64,000 bases of DNA, taken from Owenia fusiformis. Its lineage: Eukaryota > Annelida > Polychaeta > Sabellida > Oweniidae. The position numbers and the translations under genes are program-made. The stretch covers positions 7,059,772 through 7,123,771 of the forward strand of contig CAIIXF020000002.1 in the NCBI GenBank assembly GCA_903813345.2, written 5' to 3'. This document shows, one piece after another, positions 1-11,795 of this stretch; the first letter of the stretch is position 1; each line of letters starts with the position of its first letter. Below the pieces are notes generated by a model, which ran no database searches, was not told the DNA's origin, and was given only the letters and a program-made list of their open reading frames with translations.

Positions 1-275
1 TGCATAATAAATACATATGTTGCACTAAATGTGAGTAGCATGTTGCATATGGTCAAATATCACAATAAATACAAATATTGCACTAAATGTAAATTGCATA
101 ATGCATATTGACGAAGACAGATACTACAATAAATATATATATTGCACTAAATGTGAGGTGCATCTTGCATAATAAATACATATATTGCACTAAATCTGAG
201 TAGCATGTTGCATATGGTCAAATATTACAATAAATATGACTATTGCACTAAATAAGAGTAGCACGTTGCATACAA
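1..275. repeat. Degenerate tandem repeat, about 55-65 bp period
   Basis: About five imperfect units each carry the words 'ataaatac', 'ttgcactaaat', 'gagtagca' and 'ttgcatat'. The array runs off the window start. It would lie in intron 4 of linker-like gene A if that gene keeps the layout of B and C. No coding content is visible. Confidence 0.8.
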
Positions 276-289
276 TGTTTTTTATCACG

Positions 290-352
290 AAGATGGCCGA
301 AATATTTATATCACGAAGATGACCGAAAATATTATATGGCCGAAGATGATTG
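290..352. repeat. Short tandem repeat, about 20 bp
   Basis: Three imperfect units built on 'atcacgaagatggccgaaa'. A related word (atcaagatggccgaagatg) recurs near 26494, so the unit may come from a dispersed repeat. Confidence 0.55.
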
Positions 353-453
353 AATGTACAAATCAAATTAGGTTTAGAGTGAGACATTCGTTTTCGGTCC
401 AGAATATGTTACCCAACAACCTTAACGACCTATTCATTTACTTTATTACTTAC

Positions 454-3400
454 TGCAAGAGAACGGATCTTCATCTGATCCATCAAGGCAATCTAGTATA
501 CCGTCGCAGCCCTGAAATGGTGGATTCATTTACATACCTAATATGTATTCCATAGTAATTTCTGGTCGATCAGAACATGGGCTTTCAACAGAAGGGTTTG
601 CAACTTCCCATATGTCATACAAAAGTATTGCCTTGGGTTTTCAAATTTGGAGGAAAAGTGCTTCCTGTACAAATTCTAAGAAAAATCGTTATTTTCATTT
701 TTCATGTATATGATTTGAGAAACTACTCAAAAATAAAAACATAATTATCTGCATACATGTTGATAATTTAATATAAAATGGAATTCATCATAATTATGAG
801 AATAATGAAAGTGAACATTTTCCCAAAAATCACATTTTTATTTGAATGGGTTCTTGAATAATTACCCACAATGCAGCATTCGAAGATAACGTTTTGATCC
901 CCTTAAAAGATTAAACAATTATGTTTTAATCATATTTAAAATTGATATTTCTTCAAGATAATACTAAAAATTATACATTTATCTAAAACTCTTTGAAATA
1001 TTATCAAAAAAGGGAAGTTGTCATGTTTATAACACAGAGCTGTATTACACTTCTCTTGAAAGCCCATGATTAGAACAAAGCATGCAGTTTTATATGCAAG
1101 GTTAATAAAGTAATGCAGTTATTTAAGGGAGAAATTGACAATAAGTGAAAAATACTCAGTTAAACCAAAAATGTGTTTATCTTGGAAAGTTTTAAAAATT
1201 AACATGGCTGAAAATTTCAAGAGGCCATTGCACAAAAACGAAATGATCTGAAATAAACAATTGTCAATAATGTAGCCTACAATTATTTTATATTTTTCAT
1301 AAATTATTGCACAATGGTGTTTTCATTTCTTTTTGAAGGGTTTTACTGAGTCAACAAAACTGTGAAATGGACAATGATTGTTAATTGCCTTTATGCTGTA
1401 GCTATAGCATGGGGTCAATGATTTGACGATTGGTCAGCTTTAGAATATGAACATTTCGTGATGACACAGTTATCTCATTTTGATCGATTAAATAAAATAT
1501 ATCCAGTATCTAGCATGTTAATGTATATTTTGTGCACTTTGGTACCCAATAAGCAACAGAAAACATACAAAAATGAGATTATTTTAAGAGCTTTGCATTT
1601 CATTTTCTCTAATTATCTAACTTCCCAGTGTGCAAATCCGTTTATAGATAATAGTCCCTCGATCCTTTGAAATCAAACCAATTCTCTCATATATATTCAC
1701 ACTAGAAAGAGGTTGCATTTTTGCGACACGCTTTACTTATTTGAAAGATGAAACTAAATAATTTGCATAATAATTATGACCAATCATTAAGCTTAAAAGT
1801 ACAGTTCTTGAATAGGAATAAATATGAGAAGACCAATGAAATACTCACTCCTGGATATTTGGAAACAAATGATATGACTTATATGTAAAATACTCACCAA
1901 GAGAGCGTGGATACATTCGCCAGATTCCAAGCAGCGGAGATGCCCTTCGCGACATGTATCAGCTGAAAATCATGATAGGAACGTATATCAGACTATTTAT
2001 CAAATAAATGAATAACACACAAGATAAAAAATGTTGGTCACTGTAGGCCCCAGTTGAAGTTCGATCAAAAATATTTTTTCTTAGTGTCTTATTTTAATCG
2101 TATTTGCCATGTTTACTTTGAAACAAATGGTCAGTTTTCCTTTCTTCCAATTTCAACCCTTAATTGTTTTTAATTGTTGTTTTTTACACCTTCTAAAGGT
2201 TTTTAGAAGCAAATATACATATTTTGCAATAACTCTACAACCGGAGAAGCTTCTTTTCATGCTGATTTCAGTTTTTAATATGTTAGCTAATAACCTCTCA
2301 TTTAACATATATGCATCATTTATCTTAGATTGAAGAAAATAAGAGTAAACCTAATGACAAGAGTTCAACTGCGATAGCATTTTGAGCATTTCGTATGATT
2401 TATATCTAACTTATACTATTTGAATATATGTTTCGGTGATAGTGATGTTCTTTGACCTCAAGTTGTACAAAAAGTTACCATGCGATTTACACGTGGTTTG
2501 TCTCATCTTAAATAAAATGAATTGATTGAGAATAATATGGAATTTGATATTGATTGGATGGTTTATATGACACTGTTCAAGTACTCACCTAGTTTATAAA
2601 CTGTCTCTGCGAGACTCTCTGTAGTAGATTTAGACGAACCCAACCTCTGCAGCGTGAACGCATTATTATCTTGTAGTCGTTTAAAGCGTTTCTCTAAGCT
2701 ACAATGCAGTCATAATTAAAAATCCCCCACGATATACGTTTCGAAAGTTCGGAAATTTCGGAAGTTCTATTGGATAGCATATCAAAGACTATCAGTTCGT
2801 TGTGCAAATATTGTTTATACATGTAGATTAGAGCAGTTCAGAATGTTTTGAGGATTTGAATGGCTTTCTAGAATCCAAAAACATATACAAACTTTGAACG
2901 ATCATTTTGGGGGTTATCAGTTGAAAATATTTTGATGAGCAGTGTAACAAGAAGCAAGACTACCCCAAGGAGCCCCACAATATGTCAAAAAAGTTTAAAG
3001 TCATCAATTTCCTATAACTTCCAATAACTTAACAAATACTGTTTAGACTGACTTCAATCTTTTTAAAGCATTCATAATTTTTCAAAAGTTCAAATCTGAC
3101 TTTATATTTATGATTTTACCTTCAGTGACCTTTTCAATATCCAAAAAGTTGAAAATATATTTTTTCATCTTGCTTCAAATTTTTTATTGGAAGTTCAAAT
3201 CTGGCTATAGATTTGACCTTTAATGCCATTCTCAAGGTCAAAAAAGATTTGACCTTTAATGACCTTCTCAAGGTTAACAATGTATTTTTCATTTTTCTTC
3301 AAATTGACCATTTTTTCAAAATTATTCAAAAGAAGTTTAAATCTGACTTTAGATTTGAGATTTCACCTCCAATGACCTTCTCAGGGTCAAAACGGTATTT

Positions 3401-3766
3401 TTTCAACAAGTTTCAAATTGACCAATTTATTTTGTCAAAATCATCAACAAGTTCTCAGAAATCCAAAGCTGAGTTAAGATTAAACTCATGATATTATGAG
3501 TGACTAGGTGGTGCCATTTTGTCATGTTAATGTCTTTTGTAAATTGTTACTCCTCCCCTCCGACAGATTGAAAATGTATATTATCTCCCTTGCTGACCGA
3601 AAGTTCATACATACCTATCTAATAGCTCCTCTTCGGAATCAAGTCTTTCTGAAAAACTACTGTAAGATGATTGCTGCTGACCGACACTTAGTTTGCAATC
3701 ACAATAATCGCCTTTCACAAATGCAATTGCCAAGTTAAGCAATACGAAACACATGTGTACTTTCAT
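454..3766 (-). CDS. Gene A: secreted coiled-coil/LDL-A protein, haemoglobin-linker-like (3' part outside window)
   Basis: Four exons are visible: 3766-3615 (ATG, signal peptide, then a short CxC segment), 2698-2589 (heptad-like coiled coil), 1962-1898 and 511-454 (the two halves of an LDL-receptor class A module). All junctions have AG/GT and phases 2, 1, 0, 1, identical to B and C. The start is the MKVH methionine, because it aligns with the paralogues and opens a clear signal peptide ending near VKG; upstream in-frame methionines are not shared. The LDL-A half-exons carry all six cysteines and the acidic calcium cage (DGILDCLDGSDED). The last two exons expected from B and C must lie left of position 1, so this is cut by the window and not shown to be broken. 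The coiled coil followed by LDL-A is the plan of annelid extracellular haemoglobin linkers; that identity is inference. The roughly 1.4-kb intron 511-1898 shows nothing else. Confidence 0.8.
3040..3470. repeat. Tandem repeat, about 120-130 bp, 3-4 units
   Basis: Units contain 'aagttcaaatctgactttag', 'atttgacc', 'caatgaccttctcaaggtca' and a T-rich 'tttttcatttt...cttcaaattgacc' segment. The array lies in intron 1 of gene A. An open frame of 92 codons runs through it but is only a product of the repeat. Confidence 0.7.
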
Positions 3767-4008
3767 AATGTCTAATGACAATACTGCGGTCATATTAAAT
3801 GAAATATAATCTTTAGACTCATGGTGGTTAATTAGCATTATTTATAACCAATGTGTAGTATATGATAACCTTTACATGATGTTAAAGCAGAATATGATTT
3901 AAATACCCTTATGTAATCTTCAAAACCTTATTCAATATTCGAATAATCTCGCTCCGATTTAAATGAAGTCTCTTGTCAAAGTATGAAAAATATTTTCGAC
4001 TATGTTAG

Positions 4009-4018
4009 TCTTTTTATA
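4009..4018 (-). promoter_or_regulatory. Candidate TATA box upstream of gene A
   Basis: On the minus strand the sequence reads GATATAAAAAGAC, about 245 bp before the ATG of gene A. A very similar word precedes gene C (27040-27050), and gene B has TATAAATT at a comparable place. The shared position is the only support. Confidence 0.3.
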
Positions 4019-4317
4019 TCTATCAGATATAAAGTTAACATAAATTCTCTATTTGCTTATTCACCCTATCCAGAAAGAGCCTGTGGGAAATATTGGGTGC
4101 GGAGCAAATGAGCGGAGGGTGAGGAGCTAACGGTCATTTTTGAATTTAAATTTGGGATATTTCTGAAACGAAGCCGTTTTGGGACTTCAAATATACCAAG
4201 ATATGTGTATTTGACACCAAATATCAATACAATTGTGAAAATAGTAGCGCAATTCATTCTATAGCGACGCAGTGTGCCTTAAACCTTTCCCAGACCTATA
4301 TATTTTGAAATTATCCT

Positions 4318-5575
4318 TTTAATACTGAGTCCCCAGCATTCATAGAAATGAAACTTAAGAATGATGAACCAGTTCACCAAGCAAAAAATAAATTGAATAG
4401 TAGCTTTTATTCAGTTAAACATATTGGCATCCAAAAAGGAGGACTCAATCCAATGGTAGCAGTCAAAATATTAATGTCAATTATCTTGCCGACAGCTATG
4501 TTTGGTTGCGAGCTTTGGAGCAACTTGTCGTGTGAAAATATATACTCTTTAGATGTTGCATATCGTCAAATAGCAAAAATAATCCAAGGCTATGAACACA
4601 ATGTGTCTTCGGATGTTGTTCTTTATACTCTTGGGTTGCTACCTATTACATGTTACATCAATAATGCAAAACTGCTATTTTTCGATCGCTTATGCAGAAC
4701 ATCTCATGTAATGACAAGACGAGTGTTTTTATATAGACTGTCTTCATTTTTATTGAAGGGTGTGAATTCACAATCAGGGCTTATCAATGAAATTATGATG
4801 TTGAACCTTATCAGTGATTATGTAGACAGATTTGTTAAAACAGGGAAAACCATTCATAAGGTACTATTTAAAAAACATGGTAAAATATCAGATACATTCG
4901 CAAGAAGAGCAAATGTGGCTAGCAAGGATAAATGCAAATAGTAATCTTGTAATGTTCAGCAATATTCAAATTCAAATTGAACCAAGTTTTGCTTGGATAA
5001 TAGGCAAACGAAATCCTACACACTTGTGGCAACTGGCTAACCTTGTTTACCTTTCAACTGTTCCAAACTATAAATTCTTTCAATGCAAAAAATGCAATAT
5101 CCTATGCAAAGACATAGTTGCACACTTCCTTAGGTGCTCATACATGCTAAGCGAAAGAAATGTTTTTCTTGAGCATATAGTTGACATTTTGCCAGTAAAT
5201 GATAGCGTTAAGCTGTTATCAGCTTCTGAAGATATTTTTGAACAAACTATACTCGGTGGTAGAGTAGATATTTTCATAGATGATGATATTTACGATCAGT
5301 TCATCATTGAGTGTGCTACATCCCTCTATCATTTAGACAGTTACTTTAAAGTAATCAAGTAACTCCGGATCCTTGTATTTACATTAAATTACATTGTGAG
5401 AAATCACGTGCCGATATAATCATGATATTGTCAATGAAGTCAAACACTGTTTTTTGTAAATATGTTCATTTGTAGCTATAATTTTTTTTGTATATTAAAA
5501 TGATGTAATTTCATATGTTTGCTCTCCCTTGTGGAGGAATAAAAGATACAATACAATACAATACAATATATGACA
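4318..5575 (+). mobile_element. 5'-truncated non-LTR retrotransposon (LINE), frameshifted
   Basis: Two overlapping open frames (4348-4941 and 4832-5362) encode the C-terminal part of a LINE ORF2: the region after the reverse transcriptase palm, with 'MSIILPTAMFGCELW' and 'FFDRLCR'-like blocks, then in the second frame a CxxC...H...C zinc knuckle (CKKCNILCKD, HFLRC). The switch of frame near 4900-4930 marks a frameshift. No endonuclease or palm domain is present, so the copy is 5'-truncated. The 3' end is a microsatellite tail of ACAAT units (about 5549-5575) after GGAATAAAAG, typical of CR1/Jockey/I-like clades. The exact 5' edge is uncertain. It sits between gene A and the stop codon of gene B, in opposite orientation. 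Confidence 0.8.
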
Positions 5576-5609
5576 CTGATCGAATCAAAAAATTGATTGC
5601 GTTACAGGT

Positions 5610-8600
5610 CTAGGCATTTGCAGGTTGAAAATAGCATCCTCCACAATAGTCTTGGCTAACTCCGCTATATATTCGTGCGTAACTTCTTGAGGATCCCATA
5701 AAATACGCAACATGTGCTACAGCTTTGAAATCGTATTCGTCATTTCCCCACTTTGTGACAGTTTTACCACTGGCGGTGAAATATGTCGTAAATAAGTTCA
5801 TCCCCCCACTTCTTTGACTGAAATAAACGTTTCCAATGATGTATTTGTTACAAAAATAGACTACACATCCCGAAATGTAGCCAATTATTCCGAGACACTA
5901 TCAGATTGTATGTACAAAATAATTAAAAGATAGGACCAGTGGTTCAATACATTATACTAAATTAGCACCTTAAAAATTTCAGAGGACATCTTTAATACTC
6001 ACATGCCGTCTGTTTCATTATAGAAGTACTTCATCTGTCCCTCTAGTCTAACAATCTGTGGAAGCCATTTTATGTCAACAACCTTCGTAACCTCTCCGAT
6101 TAAATGCACAGGACCACCGCCGGGGAAACATGTTTGACCCGCAGGAACAATACATTGACTCCTGATTCCTGGTTGCCATGGCATTACTAAAAAAAGAAAA
6201 TTAAAAGTACGTAATTTAAGGTATAGCTCATCTGAAATAAATATTTAAAACATATGTAAATATGGTATTAGTACACAATATATCATTAATACGAGTTCTA
6301 ATTCATAGTTTTTAGGGGTTTTCACAAAGCGAAAGCCCCATTACATATGAGCGAATCCACCAAATGCAGCCTCGCGCATGGGGTAAATTTGTCACTTCTG
6401 AGGAATCTTGAGCGAAAATATTACAAAATCTGTCACATAATTTCAAAACATAACGAATGGTAATGTAAGATAACTATTTGTTGCGTGGGACGAATGGCTT
6501 ATCGCTAAAATGCGTCAGATCTCGCAAAATACGTTGATCTCCCCGTCAACAACGCAAATAACGAACTTGAGCACAATTGTGCGTTTGCTACGGAATCTGA
6601 ACGAAGCTTTGCGAAAAGCTGGTCAGGTTCTATAAAAAAAACTAGAAACCAAATGGGCCTCTAATGTATTACTAATGCACTGGTAGACGTTCGGTGATGG
6701 CTGAAAACCTTCCCTGGCGAGCAATAACAGGCACATACTGTAGCCTCAGGCGCTCTGTAAATTCCTTTTTGACAGGAAGAATATTTTATTTGATTCGGTG
6801 TTCTCCTCTCCTGTATAAAGGTAAGTAACTATACAACTCAAAAATGTTTTGATAGAAAATTACCCTATAAATTCAATATATGCAATCAAATATAATAAAA
6901 TGTCGGCCGTTAATGGTTAAAACGCAGATCTCCAACATTATCATTAAAAACGAGACTTCAACGAGATTTGAAAGCTATTTAGCAATTGCTCCATTAGTTT
7001 CAATACGTTAGTATTCGTCACTGTTCGTACAAGTTCGCAAACTGTCGCAAAGATTCATAATGGCTTAATAAGCATTTCAATTAGGTAAACACGACCTGAT
7101 AACTGTCGGAAGGAAAAGTTAAGGTATGGACCCTTGTAATGCCACTTGACGTACATTGACGAAGCCTATGTGAAGACTTACCGATCATTAACGGATTAAA
7201 ACGAATTACAACGAATGACACACGAAACTTTTATTCGCCGCAATTTTCTAAACATATTCAACATTTTTCGACGAATAAGACCAATTCCAACGGATGTAAA
7301 CGCTCACAAACGCATCCAAATCCACTAAACGCAGTCTTTCCGATCGGAACACTTGCACATACGAATACCAACGATGACAAACGTACATATACTTATGAGA
7401 ACAAGTTCTACTCTATAATTATTCGCCATTAAACACAAGTGTGAACGAATCCTCTGAACGCAGCGCTGCGAATTGGGTAGATTGTCGATTCTGGCGATCG
7501 GGAAGTAAACATGCGGACCAAAGCGCAACTTTGTACATGCTTTTGAAACTGTCCGAAGCTTTCCGAAAGTGTACTTTTGCATACAAATGCTCGGACAACG
7601 ACGTACAACGTTCATATGCCACGAATTGGGAACGAATTCAATTCTACTCAAGTCGTTTTACCAAGCACAGTGATTACACGCAAGCTAACGTCGGGGAAGT
7701 TTCGTTCATATGTAAGGGGTCTTTAAAATGACTAACTACAAGTATATGGGTCTTCGTCTGATTCGTCAAGGCAATCCGACACATCATCACAGCCCTGAAA
7801 AAGAGGATTCAAATATTCACACAAGTCTAAATATTCAAATTCACTTTCCAGCCAATTAGAACAAAACACAAGTTCTATATGATTTGTTAAACAAGAGAAG
7901 AAAAATGTTTCCAAGGGAAAACATTGACATTGACTGAAAAACTGCATGTACCATTGTTAAATTTAATTGTTTACATCACATGGTGTCAAATAAGTCCCGA
8001 TTGCCTTTACACGTAAGACCTTGATAGGTGGTACCAAATGGGAAGTACGCTGGAAAGATCATCTATAGTTACATGAACTCACCACCTCTCATCTAGAAGC
8101 GCTCAAAACAATGTCGATGTTGATTTATATATTGATGGCTAAGCTAAAATGCTATGCTTTAAATGTTCTTTATCGGGATACTTTCATCGTCGCTTTCACT
8201 GGCCGGGTCGAGAGATGCGAAGGCCAGTGAATTACTAATCCTGGTTATTTTTGAAAAAATAACATGACCTATGACGTACATACTCACCAGTAGAGCGTGA
8301 ATGCATTCACCAGATTCCAAGCAACGGAGATACCCTTTGGGACATGTATCGGCTAGAATATTATAAAAAAATAAAACAGTTTATTTGTGAATGACGTGTA
8401 TCTAGTTTTTTAATTATTTTTACTATCAATGATAGTCATTTCCACGAGGATTTTTAACCTCAAATAGTCGCGCAAAAATATTTAGTATATAAATAGAAAA
8501 ACAACATTTGATCACTCCTTTATGGTTGGAGCAGTTCAAATCATTTTAGTGTATTCAAATCATTTTAGTGTATTCAAATCATTTTAGTGTATTCAAATCA

Positions 8601-9162
8601 TTTTAGTGTATTCAAATCATTTCTAACAGCAAGAAATCATTTTTGCTAGCAGTGAAAGTCGCATACCAAACAAGACACCTCATTTTATCTCGACTCTAAA
8701 AGTACTCACATAGTTTATAAACCGTCTCGGTAAGACCCTCTGCAGTAGATTTAGACGAACCTAACCTCTGCAGCTTTAACGCATTTTCATCTTGTAGCCG
8801 TTTATAGCGATTCTCTAAGCTACAATGCAGTCATGTGATTATACATTCCCTTCCATGATTTGACTGTACTTTAATCATATACAACAATATGCATAAAATT
8901 ATCCGATTCACGCTAGTTATTTTGTTAAATTGTTACCCTAAACTACAATTTCAGTTATCACCAAAAATCTAACTCCCGTTCCCCTAAACTGATAGGAAAT
9001 GCATTCATACCTATCCAATAACTTCGTTTGAGAATCCAGCCTCTCAAGTAAACCATTGTTAGACGATTGTTGCTGACCTAAACTTAGTTTGCAATTACAA
9101 TCATCGCCTTTCACAATTACAATACCCCAGTACATCAATGTAAAACACGTATGTACTTTCAT
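5610..9162 (-). CDS. Gene B: secreted coiled-coil/LDL-A protein, haemoglobin-linker-like (complete)
   Basis: Six exons: 9162-9011, 8819-8710, 8352-8288, 7794-7737, 6186-6003, 5817-5610 (stop TAG). All have AG/GT borders and phases 2, 1, 0, 1, 2; they total 777 nt, 258 residues. Residues 1-19 are a signal peptide (MKVHTCF...VKG); a DDCNC motif follows, then a coiled-coil stretch to about residue 88. An LDL-A module with six cysteines (spacing 6-5-6-5-10) and the calcium ligands DDVSDCLDESDED follows, then a 129-residue C-terminal domain with four cysteines (RSQC, QTC, CGGC), an NET glycosylation sequon and the ending CYFQPANA. Signal peptide, coiled coil, LDL-A and a C-terminal domain match annelid erythrocruorin linker chains in order and length. 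The C-terminal sequence is not one I can align to them, so the role in haemoglobin assembly is inferred. Introns 8460-8700 and 7960-8290 are near-copies of those in C, which argues for recent duplication. Confidence 0.85.
6900..7720. other. Intron 4 of gene B, stretch rich in ACGAA words
   Basis: The stretch is dense in 'acgaa', 'aacga' and 'cgcaa' words and less AT-rich than its surroundings. It gives overlapping open frames on both strands (7325-7651 minus, 7441-7731 plus), none with recognisable protein content. It may be a decayed interspersed repeat; I cannot find its ends. Confidence 0.3.
8524..8625. repeat. 19-bp tandem repeat, five units
   Basis: Five units of 'tcaaatcattttagtgtat', the last diverged. 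Gene C intron 2 has the same flank at 25308-25345 but only about two units, so copy number changed after duplication. Confidence 0.9.
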
Positions 9163-9305
9163 GACGTTCTATCAGAAATGTACTGTTGTATAACGAAATT
9201 TAATCTTTAGACTCATTTGTATCAATTAACATTGCGAACAAGGCGCAGAACATGGGTCAAATCAGATAATAAAATCGAACGTTTACACCCAAACTACATG
9301 AAGGA

Positions 9306-9317
9306 ATTTATAAAGGA
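9306..9317 (-). promoter_or_regulatory. Candidate TATA box upstream of gene B
   Basis: The minus strand reads CCTTTATAAATTCC about 150 bp before the ATG of gene B. The 40 bp just upstream of the ATG region (9198-9238) resemble 3803-3843 upstream of gene A, so the 5' flank was duplicated along with the gene. Confidence 0.3.
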
Positions 9318-9755
9318 TCGATTCTAGCTAGAGGCTGACGTTAATTCCGGTTATACGGTTTCGGTACGGAATTGAGTATTTACCGGTGTAACGACCCATC
9401 AGCTTGTCTACTCTTTCCAATGGTTTATATCTGGTCTGATGTGCCGTTACAGATACTCTTATTTGCATTGTTTCAACTACATTAACTAATGATTTCACTG
9501 TTCACCAGTAAGGAGTTTCACTGTACTATTTCTGTCAACTTTAGTAAAGGTCACTATGACTCATACGCTTGTGCAACGTTTGGCCTGTTCACTCTATACA
9601 ATTCTGCTTACAGGATATAGGCCCATTGGTCATCTTGCCTTATTGTGATTACTTTGACTTATGTATGTTATTTAGTATGTCTATTCTATTTTATCCAATA
9701 CTTGGACGTGTTACGGGTACATAAAGCTGGTTTGTAAAAACTTATATTTTCATCA

Positions 9756-9822
9756 GCGGGCAGATATAGCTTTACGTCCCGCTCGGAGCGGGCAGATATA
9801 GTATATCTGCCCGCTACGTCAT
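9756..9822. repeat. Small foldback with GC-rich centre
   Basis: The word GCGGGCAGATATA occurs twice directly and once inverted (TATATCTGCCCGC) around CCCGCTCGGAGCGGG, so the stretch can form nested hairpins. It lies inside the LTR-like insertion. Confidence 0.7.
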
Positions 9823-10099
9823 AATCGCCGCTCGCATATTTGTTCATAATTTGTAACGTTCGCGTAATGACTATAAACTACAATGGAGAAAACACAAACT
9901 ATCGGGATCTGTTTGATGGTTTAAAAAAAGGAAAGAGCATCCACTTAATCAATCAAGAATTCGAGAAAATAAATGTGGGAATATTTGAGAGAACAGGAAA
10001 ATCCGCCCACGGCCATGAAAACAAAACTTGACATGAATATTCTAAAATATTTACACGATTGAACAATGTGAACCAGATGACCAAGATTGGTATGGGATA

Positions 10100-10245
10100 A
10101 ACATATTATCCTATAGTCGGTTCAGGATATTGGGATTATACCTTGGCCAATATAATATATTTTCCCTCGGGACCTGCGGCCCTCGGGCAAATATATTATA
10201 TTTGCCTCGGGATAATCCCAATATCCTGAACCTCATATAGGATAA
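10100..10245. repeat. Foldback element, about 65-bp arms
   Basis: The left arm (TATCCTATA, GGTTCAGGATATTGGGATTAT, AATATAATATATT) is mirrored by AATATATTATATT, ATAATCCCAATATCCTGAACC and TATAGGATA. The loop is CCCTCGGGACCTGCGGCCCTCGGG. The centre resembles that of the palindrome at 40757-40933. Confidence 0.85.
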
Positions 10246-11096
10246 TCTCTATGTATGCATGTTTACATATATGTACATAACTTTAGTTTGTCTTATTTTG
10301 AACTGTGATTCATCTTGTCATGTGATTTGGCGTAGGGATTTTATGCACTACTTTGTCTTTGGAATTATTTCAATCATGGTGGACCAGTTTGTGTTTTCTC
10401 CTCATTTTCTTGGATTTATAGCAGTTTGCGTTGGTGAATCGTGGTGCATTGTGGTTCAAGGTAATTATAATGATATATTTTAATTGTTCTGTGACTTTGA
10501 ATGGAATTGTTTCAGTAATTGACCAGTAATTGAGATGTGAACTTTTGAAGTGATTTCCATGTGTTTTCATGTAATTTCGTCTCGATTTCTCATCAAATTA
10601 TCAATGTTATCAACGTAATTAGCAAGGTTTAATTATTTGAAGTATACTGAAACTACTAGTGAACGTAAAATATAACCTTTTTAATGAAAGAAAGGGGCTA
10701 TCTGCTGTTTTGGATATGAGATCAGCCTTTTCTAGCTTGAGTGAGTCATCATCTAGCTCCTATTAGCTAAGCTCTCCTTCTAGCCTGTTACAGCACTTTA
10801 CTGTGATTTAAGTGTTTGATTGGTCTTGGTGTATTTCAATTGTGTATGTAACGTATATAAACTTACTTGTACTAATTATATGTGATTATTTTATAATTCT
10901 TGAAATAGATTAGATAATTTTAAACTTGTTGTTTTGTTTATCTTTGGGGAGTTTAGTAAGATATGTTTATCCCCCTCCCATTTACATTTGACTTCCATTG
11001 ACATGACATGATACACGTGACTTCTAGCCAGTTCCAGTTCCCTATGTCAAGTGCAAGTGTAACACCCCCCTCCCCATTCTAGTCACGTGTTACCCA

Positions 11097-11795
11097 TAGC
11101 TAGAAGTGGCTGGAACCCGTATACATCCTTGGTACCTGTAGCTAGAAGTGGCTGGAACCCTTATACTTCCTTGGTACCCGTAGCTAGAAGTGGCTGGAAC
11201 CCATATACATCCTTGGTTCTCATGGCTAGAAGTGGCTGGAACCCTTATACATCCTTGGTATTCGTAGCTAGAAATGGCTGGAACCCTTATACATCCTTGG
11301 TACCCATAGCTAGAAGTGGCTAGAACCCTTATACATCTCAGGTTACCATAGCTAGAAGTGGCTAGAACCCTTATACATCTCAGGTTACCATGGCTAGAAG
11401 TGGCTGGAACCCTTATACATCCTTGGTACCCATAGCTAGAAGTGGCTAGAACCCTTAAACATCCCAGGTTACCATTGCTAGAAGTGGCTAGAACCCTTAT
11501 ACATCCTTGGTACCCATAGCTAGAAGTGGCTAGAACCCTTATACTTCCTTGGTACCCATAGCTAGAAGTGGCTAGAACCCTTATACTTCCTTGGTACCCA
11601 TAGCTAGAAGTGGCTAGAACCCTTATACATCCCAGGTTACCATTGCTAGAAGTGGCTAGAACCATTATACATCCTTGATAACGGCTGCTAGAAGTGGCTA
11701 GAACCCTTATACATCCCAGGTAACCGTTGCTAGAAGTGGCTAGAACCACCATTGACCCTAGATACCATTGCTAGAAGTGGCTACAACCCCCGGTT
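11097..11795. repeat. Minisatellite, 42-bp unit, 17 copies
   Basis: Unit core 'gctagaagtggctggaaccc' is followed by 'ttatacatccttggtaccca'. The period is 42 bp, a multiple of three, so open frames run through it on both strands (220 codons on the minus strand). These are repeat artefacts; no start context, splice sites or unique coding sequence is seen. Variants (ctggaaccc early, ctagaaccc later) are clustered, which suggests local unit amplification. Confidence 0.95.

Noticed and set aside
7325-7731. Frames on both strands in intron 4 of gene B
   Set aside because: They overlap on both strands within a word-repetitive stretch and share no known motif.
8075-8110. Possible 10-nt micro-exon between the LDL-A halves (GTGAGT after GAGGTG, also in gene C)
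   Set aside because: Exons 3 and 4 already join in phase and give normal LDL-A cysteine spacing; an extra 10 nt would break the frame.
11090-11752. 220-codon frame on the minus strand, and plus-strand partner, as a repeat protein
   Set aside because: Entirely a translation of a 42-bp minisatellite; both strands are open for the same trivial reason.
11097-11795. CRISPR-like array
   Set aside because: Units are contiguous without unique spacers, and the window is eukaryotic.
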